A stretch of DNA of 64,000 nucleotides from Apophysomyces variabilis (taxonomy: Eukaryota; Mucoromycota; Mucoromycetes; Mucorales; Mucoraceae). The stretch covers positions 281,065-345,064 of the forward strand of contig MZZL01000404.1 of assembly GCA_002749535.1 (NCBI GenBank). The letters run 5' to 3'. The notes under the pieces are model-generated. The model was not told the origin of the DNA, made no database searches, and saw nothing but the letters and a program-made list of their open reading frames with translations. Every line of letters begins with the position of its first letter. Positions within the stretch are counted from its first letter, which is position 1. This document shows, in pieces, positions 56,401 to 64,000 of the stretch. The position numbers and the translations under genes were made by a program.

Positions 56401-56793
56401 ACTTGTCAGTTACCTGGCACAGGTCATGCCACGCACTTCGAACTGGGCGGTAGTTACTTCGTCGTTGGCTACCACTTGTAGCTTAGCTGGTGTCACGAGC
56501 AGAGGTTCCTCTTCTTCCATCTTTTTTGGCTTTTGTTGCTTTTCTGAAGGGTTGCCCAATGGAACATCGAAACCGCAGTCTTCAATGGCACTTACGATTG
56601 TTTGTTGTTGTAATACGGATGGGTTGTAAACGACGGTTGCCTGTTCGTCTGCGAGACTCACATCTACGGACTTTAATCCGTCCATTCCGGTAAGCGCGTT
56701 TGTGATCGCATTGACACATGAGTGGCAAACCATGCCAACCACAGGTAAGGTAACGGTTGCCATCGCGTCCGCGGAAGTACTTATTGTCGTCAT
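53459..56793 (-). CDS. CCC2: Copper-transporting P1B-type ATPase (CCC2/ATP7 family)
   Basis: Two exons (56793-56414 and 56330-53459) give 1083 residues. Three N-terminal heavy-metal-binding domains carry GMVCHSC, GMTCASC (split by the intron and restored on splicing) and GMTCASC. Membrane helices follow, then the actuator TGEVDAIPKNPGD, the channel motif ACPCALGLATP, the phosphorylation site DKTGTLTTG, SEHPLGRAV (the conserved His-Pro) and GDGINDSPALVAADFG. The pump moves Cu(I) from the cytosol into the trans-Golgi to load cuproenzymes such as the Fet3-type ferroxidase. Length and order are complete. Confidence 0.97.
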
Positions 56794-57795
56794 TGGAGAG
56801 GGATGGTTCGGTTGTGTTGATATTCAATATCGGGTATCAGCTGTTACCATCCAGGGGAAAAGGAGATGGAACGAACAACGGCAAGGTAAAAAGAGAGAAA
56901 AGAAAAAGAGAAAAAAGAGGGGGCGAAGTAAAAAGAGAAAAAGAAGAGAACTTTCAGGAGCGGGTAAAGGAGGTTTGTTTTTTTTACAATAGGCCAAAAA
57001 TTTCAATGCCTGTAATATAAAAAAATTTGTTTAAGCCCGCTTTAAAGTTTCTGAAACTAGTAAACCACATGAGCATAAATCCTAATCGCGTGTGTCCGAT
57101 GACTGTTCATGTATTGCAATAAAACAAAGTTAGAGGGATAAATATGCATAAATTGTACTGTCTACATAAGAAGGCGACATATTGATATGGCACAGATTTC
57201 TTTGTTTAGGTGTTGTTTTCTGAATATTTAGGTGAACGATCTGATAATGCTGGGCTATAAAACATCCGGCGCGGAGATTCACGGTTCGTTTGATTTAAAC
57301 AACAATATATTTTTCTTACCCAAGATGTCCGAAACTATCGTTTGACACGATTGGGTGCTGAAAGTGACACAGGTATGTCTTGATCTTCTAAGTTTTGCCT
57401 CCGTATCCAACATCTCGATTTCGCCCACCTTCTTCAACAGCGGTGTTTGATTGCGCATTTTTTGCTACACCTCCCGTTTCTGGAGCTTTGGTAACACTGC
57501 AGGCCGATTCCGAAGTTTGTTAAGATACATTTGGTGCATTAAGAACAAATGGTCCCTCGCATTTCTACAAATACGACGGTTGATGATCGTAGAACGAAGG
57601 ATGTGGAAGAGACTCTCCGAGTCGCATTTTTTTTTATTCGTACATTAAATAAAATTTTTTATGTCTACATATCCGGTTTCTTCATGATTGTCAGCTAAGC
57701 GTTGCAATGTTTTTCAGAACGGTACCAAGGGGTGATGGCGGGCTGTACCATATCCTTCGTCCTACGGCCATCAACCGGCAAACTGCATGTCGTGC
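56794..57795. other. Intergenic region upstream of the copper ATPase
   Basis: About 1 kb with an A/G-rich leader tract (56870-56960) next to the copper ATPase start. No supported gene. Confidence 0.45.
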
Positions 57796-58545
57796 CTAAT
57801 CCAATCTTGGTTGATTCTCTCCAGACTTGTAATGTGGGTATCCATTTCCATAGGGTTCGAAAACATTGATATATTGACGTCGGTGCTCGCCTCCTCCTGA
57901 TATGGGGTTTTCCAATAGAAACTTTTCAAAGTATAAGCAATTTACGCGCTGGTTTACGTTGGAGATCAACCTTAAATCCACGCTTGCCGCTTGCTCTGGT
58001 TGTGAACAATCCTTCTCATCATTTCAAGCAAATAACCTGCTCACCGCGCATTACTGATTCAAGCAATGGCCCTCAGAGCTTGGCCGCAAAGTCACCTCAG
58101 AAGATGTCGAGCTCGTTTCGGAACATTTTCTTCCTGAAGTGCAATATTTTGAGACTTTCGGAGCGTTAGCTAAAGAGGGCTTTTCTCTTCGGGGAAATCA
58201 CTGATATGCACTTTCGGCGTAGAAATCATATAGCGTGGAATCTGGGTCCTTCTGCACGCTTTTGAGCTTGTTTACCTTCCTTTTCACTTTCCCAATGTCT
58301 ACCCGCGCCGCCTACTACCTTTTACATTAGGGACAGTTCTCGACGCCCCCAGTACATGGAATGATTCACCTTGATTATCTCTCACACACATTTATCGCTG
58401 CTCTTGGCAGCCACCGTCTACACCTCGACCTTGAACTTTTTCTGCAATCCGATCAAAGATTCCCTTTGTGAACAGATGCTGGTAGCAGGAGCCATTTCTC
58501 AGATCAAAGTATAAAGTGGTTTCAGGCTTAGATCCTGATAAAAAA
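57796..58545 (-). pseudogene. Unresolved coding remnant or multi-exon gene, unrecognised
   Basis: Several minus-strand stretches look protein-coding. One, after a CAG acceptor at about 58527, reads SKPETTLYFDLRNGSCYQHL onward to RIAEKVQGR. It joins in phase to GESFHVLGASRTVPN. Downstream are KLKSVQKDPDSTLYDFYAES, QNIALQEENVPKRARHLL and, ending at 57796, VNQRVNCLYFEKFLLENPIS through NVFEPYGNGYPHYKSGENQ to a stop. Some of the needed introns would be only about 25 bases, or frame changes without introns, so the locus may be decayed. Upstream exons may exist as far as about 58870. No family was recognised. Confidence 0.3.
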
Positions 58546-58950
58546 TAATGACTGTCACTGCATTAAAAACCGTGGTTAACATGAAGTCGCTTAATAGGCT
58601 CAATGCCTTGAATGCTCTGAATAAACGGTCTATATATGATCTGTTCTTATAAAATATTCAAGGTACACGCAAAAAGTTGTGGTGTTTCCTTTACCATATA
58701 TAAAAATTAACTATTCACATTTGCCATTCTCCACCTCTGGAGTCGCTGGACGGTCGATGTGAATGTTGGAAACTTCGTGTCACCAACTGCCCTGTCGCGA
58801 AAGCGCCACTCTCACCGTTCACCTTTCACCGCTCTCTTAATTACGCCGTGTTTATTTCCTGACATGAGCAATACTTTATTTATAATTTTTTTCCGAGCAT
58901 GTGCAAAATGTAACTATATAAAAACATCACCCCACAAAGCGCGTCGGGAC

Positions 58951-60091
58951 TCACCATTCGTCTGGTTCTTCTGCTAATCCCTCCAGGATTTCTATGTCTG
59001 GTTTATCGGATTCTTGTTCAATAAGATATGCAAAAACCTCGTCCTCAACTTCATCTGCATCAATATATTAGAATGAATATATGTCAGGAACATATGCATA
59101 GGCACCATAAACGAAACTCGCTTCTTTAGCAGGAGGTCTATCGAAAGTAGTAGTACTTGCAGGTGGATTATGCTCCGTTCTTGCAATTTGGGGGGTAGCA
59201 GTAGTAGTAGCGGTAGACCTAGGTGGTTTTGCAGCGGTGGGAGTGGCCACGATTGGTTTATGTTGTGGAGACGGAGCAGGGGGGGGATTATCCGGTGCCA
59301 ATTGCGGATGACGGTATAAATCTTGGGGATAAAATTTGATCTATACACATACAAATTCAGTTACCAATGGTGCACCATCACTCTACGTGCCATATGCGTA
59401 CTTCTTGCTTTGCAGTTCTACTAATGTTCGCTATGTAGTTCTTATCGTAGAGACAGTTGCCTAATGCGTTCCCAAACATACGTAATGCACGTTTCATTGC
59501 ATCTGTAGTGGCCTCCTTTTTCGCCTTTGGTACGCAGGATCAGAAAATTGGGATTGCATTTGACTTGATCCGATTACCTTTTCAAAAGCGGCTACCTTGT
59601 TACGACTGTTTTCAGCTGAACCGTATCCAACATCCTGAAGTTACAATCTATTAGTTTCATCGACATAAACTGAGTAGTAGCTCCGTACCTCATGAAACGT
59701 CCCATCTCTCAACGTTACGCGTACTATTGCGGAAATACCAACGCTTACTCGACCCTGCTCGTTAATGTCCACCTAGGTGTCGCTTTGGATCAGTAAATCC
59801 TCAGCCATCAGCAACGAAAGCTTACAAAATCAACTGTTTGAGATTTCACCTCCGTGCACCAGCCATTGAACCCGAAGATTTGATTCGCTAGATTAATGGC
59901 AGTTCTACCTTCGATGTATGTCAACCGGCCGCCTAGCTCATGACTATTAGCTCAAGGAAACAAGGGATCGCACGGTGATTGCCTCCTCCTGTACGCTGAC
60001 TGAGCCACTCAGGCCCTAAACTCTTTCCCAAGTCGGTCGTGATCTCAGCCTTTTCCTCTGCAGTATAGGGAACTGCGCGACGGCAAGTCAT
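58951..60091 (-). CDS. RAD52: Rad52 recombination mediator (short form)
   Basis: Seven exons (60091-59974, 59932-59826, 59772-59689, 59634-59578, 59524-59402, 59340-59106, 59054-58951) join in phase to 275 residues; no single open frame reveals it. The Rad52 core is clear: [23 protein letters not shown] then [38 protein letters not shown] with [36 protein letters not shown] and [14 protein letters not shown]. The usual [11 protein letters not shown] segment follows, then a short Pro/Thr-rich linker and an acidic tail. Rad52 anneals RPA-coated single strands and loads Rad51. The protein is much shorter than yeast Rad52 (about 470 residues), so the C-terminal mediator region is reduced; a Rad59-like role cannot be excluded. 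Confidence 0.9.
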
Positions 60092-61372
60092 ATTTTGCTT
60101 GACCACTGTTTGCAGGATTCTGCCATTTTAAAGCATCCGAAGTTGGACTGTGTTTTGTGTTGATTTGGTAGGACGATGTTGTCATGACAACATAGGCCGA
60201 GGATATGCTGATCCTTCAATATGATGATGTGGGGTTGTACTACATGAAAATCTAACCTGCATTCAAAAGACAATATATTTTATCTATTCCCCGTTACTTT
60301 ACATTATAACCCGTTTTAATCACGAGTATGTCATGAAAGGTCAATTTAAATTCTTCTAGCCACAATGTCTTGAAGTGCAACCCTCCTCTTAACCAGAGTG
60401 CTTGAAAATTTTTTCAATGACGTGGTGTCTGCTTCAAGCTAAGAGATACGCACAACCCGTTAATACTAATTGTACGTTTGCAAAACAAATCATTTCTTGT
60501 ATAGGGTATATTTGGTCAAGCGTGGCAAAACATACAATACGGGCATTAATGTACCTTGCACATGCACGACTTGGAACAGTCCAAGAATTCAATGTTGTAT
60601 TTCCTCAAATAAGAAAGTTTTACAGATAGTTAATCTGGTCGAAAACATCTATAATCTCTAAACAATCTTTCACTTAGGATATCGCAATTGTCAATTTCAT
60701 TTCACAGGTTAACAAAACCAAAGAAGATAATGATATCATATCTATTAGGCCGTTATTCATGAACATGATCTGAAGAAGTATTATCTAACTTACCATTATA
60801 GAGAAGTTGTCAATTGTCAATGTCAGTTGCCAGAATATTAAAAGAAAGAATCGAATCAATTCAGCACACAAACAACTTAATAAAACGATCTCTTCGAAAA
60901 TAGCTATCCTGTTCATATCGAAGTAGCAGAACAAAATCAGAAAAGGGGCATCGAGCATTCATTTTCTATATAGATTCAAAAGTCTACGAGTCGAAGAAAA
61001 AATATACCCCTTCTTCGGTATTATGAACTTATCGCCAGATGAAAGAAAACTCATTGACTGAGATGGAGAACTTTCATAAAAGGAGTAAGTCCTGGGGCCC
61101 AACGCAAGGCGCTAGAATAGGGGGAAAGTCAACTTTGTTAAAAAAAAAGTCAATTTATTTTTGAACGTGATAAAAGAACCGCATGTTATTCAATGAACTG
61201 GCAACAACACTTAATGCTTTAATTTTTTAGATAAATATTGAGGATACCAAATGCAATAATAACTGGGATTTTGCACTGTTTCTTGAAAGAACAAAGAACA
61301 ATAAAAGGGATAATTTAAGTAAATGATAACGATGTTCGACATGGGCAACTTACATGTAAAGCAAAGAAATCA
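60092..61372. other. Intergenic region upstream of RAD52
   Basis: About 1.3 kb, A/T-rich, with only short unsupported frames. It carries the RAD52 promoter and the 3' flank of the defensin-like gene. Confidence 0.45.
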
Positions 61373-61591
61373 TTAGGTGGATCCAGCCCCATTAGAGTTA
61401 GAGCAGAAACAGACACCATCAAGTCCACATTGTCCGAGTTTATAGCCATTGTTTCCGCAGTGCTCCTGACATCTACTGGCAGCAAGAATATCGTCCATTT
61501 GATGGCAAATAGTTGGCTCTGGTGCTGCTGGAAGGGCGAATGCCACAATAGAAGAAGTGAAAAGGATTATAGAAAATAGAACCAATCTCAT
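61373..61591 (-). CDS. Secreted CS-alpha-beta defensin-like peptide
   Basis: An intronless gene of 72 residues. A signal peptide is evident (MRLVLFSIILFTSSIVAFAL, probable cleavage soon after Ala), followed by a short propeptide-like AAPEP. The mature part has six Cys spaced C-x11-C-x3-C-x9-C-x5-C-x-C, the CxxxC plus CxC arrangement of CS-alpha-beta defensins. A GY-x-x-G-x-C turn before the fourth Cys is shared with invertebrate-type and fungal (plectasin-like) defensins. Such peptides are secreted and typically bind lipid II or membranes of bacteria. A TATA box lies about 70 bases upstream. No neighbouring copy was seen. An unrelated small cysteine-rich effector is the main alternative. Confidence 0.65.
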   Translation of the reverse strand: MRLVLFSIILFTSSIVAFALPAAPEPTICHQMDDILAASRCQEHCGNNGYKLGQCGLDGVCFCSNSNGAGST

Positions 61592-61659
61592 TGTTGGATG
61601 ATATGAAAAATTGAAGAAGAGAGAGGCGAACGAGGATGAAATGACAGTTCGCCCTTCCC

Positions 61660-61665
61660 TTTATA
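61660..61665 (-). promoter_or_regulatory. TATA box of the defensin-like gene
   Basis: TATAAA on the minus strand within GGGTATAAAGGG, 69-74 bases upstream of the start codon. Confidence 0.5.
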
Positions 61666-61781
61666 CCCACTTTTGATGAGATTAACCGTGACGTTGAATT
61701 TCCCCGTCGGGCAAGCAAGCTGAGCAAGGCATTGTGGTTGGGCCTTCACTTATCCTTTCTGGTCAACGCACATGTACCCAG

Positions 61782-64000
61782 ATGGAACAGACACCTGAGC
61801 CCCGGACAGGGTCGAACATTTGGCCTCCTAACGTCGAAAAGAATGCAGTGGAAAATGCAAATGGTCGACGCAAATCAGAGTCTAACATAAATGTCATGCC
61901 TCCTTCGCGGCAAGATACCCAACAAACCAATTCCGTCCGTAGCCGTAGAAGAACTTCCCATTTGGACCCCGTAGTATATCCACAGAGCGATGTAACCTCC
62001 AAGTCTGCACTCTCTTATATCATATCGCAGCGCCAACAACTAAAACAGTTAAAACGCACACAAGGAACCTCTCCCAAACCTCCCCAATCTCAAACGCAGG
62101 AAGACACCTTCTATCAGACCTTGGAGATCAGACTTCACCATTCTGTTGGTAGTATGAGTATAAGTCCTACTTGTCGAGACGTTGTATTAGCTGGGTGAGT
62201 TGCATCCCGCATCGATTCTTTTTCCTCTTTTATTAAGACTTGCTAAAGGCGTCAGGGCCTCGTCATTATCGATTTGGAAGATCCATGGTTACTTCCTCGC
62301 ATGTTGCCGCATTTATCGAAGTGGGAAGTTGCTGATGTTCAGTGGAGTCCTTATGTATCGCGTGAATCCTGGGTAGCTTCCACGGTATGTGCAGTGGGTA
62401 GCAATAAAAAGATCGCTTGATGACCTTGGTCATAGTCAAACCAGCGATTACTTGTATGGAATCTAAATTATCCTGGTTCTCAAGCAATTGAGCATATCCT
62501 TCATGCCCATTCACGAGCAATATCAGACATTAACTGGTCTCCTCATCATCCTGATTTACTTGCGACATGTTCAGTGGATACCTACGTACATCTATGGGAT
62601 CTCAGGTGTGCTGGGCAAAGCCAAGATGCAGACGATAGTAGATGTATGCGACCAGTAAATTCGTTCACACCATGGAATGGTAGGTGGATTCTGTCCGTAG
62701 AAGGAGAAATGCGTCTAATTTTTACATTGCGAACAAGCCGCTACCACTCAAGTGAAATTCAATCGAAAAAGCGAGTTTCTCTTGGCTTCCGCTCACGATA
62801 AGGATGTAAAGATTTGGGATATTAGGGTCGGTAAAATAGATTACGATTCATGGATAGACGTTCATATTTTCTGCATAGAAAGGTGCGGTGCCAATAACTA
62901 GCATCACAGCACATTCAAAAAAGATCTACGGAATTGATTGGAGTCGACAGAATGACCATGATATTGTTACTTGTAGCTTGGACAAGTTAGTTAAGGTGAA
63001 AATCGAGCATCTGTGCGCAAATTGCATGTCTGATCGCAATGTTTATGCAGTTTTGGAATATTCATACTCCGGAAAATGCGGAAGATGTGATTGTCACGAA
63101 TACGCCTGTTTGGCGAGCACGGAACACGCCTTTCGGAAACGGTGTACTTACTATGCCTCAGCGTTCTGAATCCACCCTATTCCTGTATAACCGGGCTTGT
63201 CCAGAAGTTCCTGTACATGCGTTTGAAGGACATACAGATACTGTAAAGGAGTTCGTATGGAGATGGAAAGGAACTAACAGCGATAGTGGAGGTGAGGATC
63301 ATATCTAATATAACCAAATATGCTCAATGATTTGCTCGTCTTCAAGATAATCGCGAATTTCAGCTTGTCACATGGTCTAAGGACCAAAATCTCCGTCTAT
63401 GGCCAGTATCTGAAGAAATAATGAAGGTAGCGGAAAGGTGTACATAAGAGGAACAATAATTGATATTTGCTATTAGTCTGTCGGCCATGATCGAAGTGGT
63501 AATAAGGATCATTACGCTGCTCCAGCCAACAGTCTCAGCTCGGATGGGTCCTACCGAACTCATTCGTTTCAACAACCCCTGGATCAGAAAGAGTCTACCG
63601 AAGATCAGCCTTACATATCAGCACCTGTTGCACCGTTACGACTTACCCCTAACAGCCATATGTCCACCATGATGCCGTTTAGATCAGTCGTTCAATCGTC
63701 TGGCGCAAACGGATTTTATGGTGGCTATGATGTTATGTCTAACACATACCGTGAACAGAAATACTCAATCAATCCTCTTTTATGGATGCAAAATGTGAAA
63801 ACAGTTGGTCCATCAAATGAACTTCGACGTGATGCTACAACAGAGAATACTTATCAGACTGTGGCTGACGAGATGTCAACCGTTCTAAATAAATATGCCA
63901 GTGCAGGAGTAAAAACAGAGAAGGTATTGTGTCTTGTCGTGAGATTTATTTATGCTCAATTTTTGTTGTCGTAGATTAACGGAGCATCACGGACATGTAC
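61782..64000 (+). CDS. WDR59: WDR59-like GATOR2/SEACAT subunit, 3' end missing
   Basis: Multi-exon gene running off the right end. Exon 1 (61782-62194) starts MEQTPEPRTGSN, is disordered and ends in GSMSISPTCRDVVLAG; exon 2 begins at 62249 (RQGLVIIDLEDPWLLPRMLP). WD40 blades follow: VADVQWSPYVSRESWVAST, RLLVWNLN, AISDINWSPHHPDLLATCS with VDTYVHLWDLR, FLLASAHDKDVKIWD, KKIYGIDWSRQNDHDIVTCS, AFEGHTDTVKEFVWR and LVTWSKDQNLRLWPV. This blade series, with VIIDLEDPW, is characteristic of WDR59/Mtc5 (Sea3). The complex relieves GATOR1 inhibition of TORC1 when amino acids are present, at the vacuole. RWD and RING parts lie beyond the window. It is head to head with the defensin-like gene (about 190 bases). 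Confidence 0.85.

Noticed and set aside
59362..59400. Apparent 24-base intron joining DGAPL to IKFYPQDLY in RAD52
   Set aside because: It is too short for a spliceosomal intron. The donor GTACGC at 59401 gives a 61-base intron and the expected Rad52 sequence in phase.

Overview
The window is eukaryotic nuclear DNA. It holds compact genes broken by many short GT-AG introns (about 45-160 bases), T/A-rich spacers and two assembly gaps. The gene set is fungal: a chitin synthase, Exo84, a Cdc25-type RasGEF and a CCC2-type copper pump. Gamma-SNAP, a CSL (Su(H)/CBF1) factor and a MULE-like transposon with possible FLYWCH remnants are also present, and together they suggest an early-diverging fungus, most likely Mucoromycota (Mucorales-like). 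I cannot name the species. No rRNA, tRNA, CRISPR or bacterial operon structure was seen.

Layout, left to right: 5' end of an arrestin-like gene (-); R3H-domain gene (-); a possible 63-residue gene whose first intron carries a GGGCC-rich repeat (-); EF-hand gene (+); assembly gap; membrane-anchored alpha/beta hydrolase (-); EXO84 (-); RPL12 (+); two small unrecognised genes (16.1-16.4 kb and 18.3-18.8 kb, both -) around an FHA gene (+); a Sec7-PH protein with altered catalytic motifs (+); CSL factor (+); chitin synthase (-); gamma-SNAP (-); an unrecognised basic protein interrupted by a gap (+); RNR1 (-) divergent from an unrecognised small gene (+); a Trp/Gly-rich low-complexity protein with 33-bp repeats (-); a decayed MULE-like element (-); SH3-RasGEF CDC25 (-); NUFIP1-like zinc-finger protein (-) divergent from adenosine kinase (+); copper P1B-ATPase (-); an unresolved coding remnant (-); RAD52 in seven small exons (-); a secreted defensin-like peptide (-) divergent from a WDR59-like gene (+) that runs off the right end.

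The genes form no single pathway. They are a typical fungal mix of nucleotide metabolism (RNR1, ADO1), genome maintenance (RAD52), secretion and wall growth (EXO84, gamma-SNAP, chitin synthase), signalling (CDC25, EF-hand, WDR59) and translation (RPL12, NUFIP1). Exon models were built by eye from splice signals and checked so that reading phase closes. The most interesting items are the defensin-like peptide, the Sec7-PH protein without its glutamate finger, the WG-rich repeat protein, and several small multi-exon genes that open reading frames alone do not reveal.
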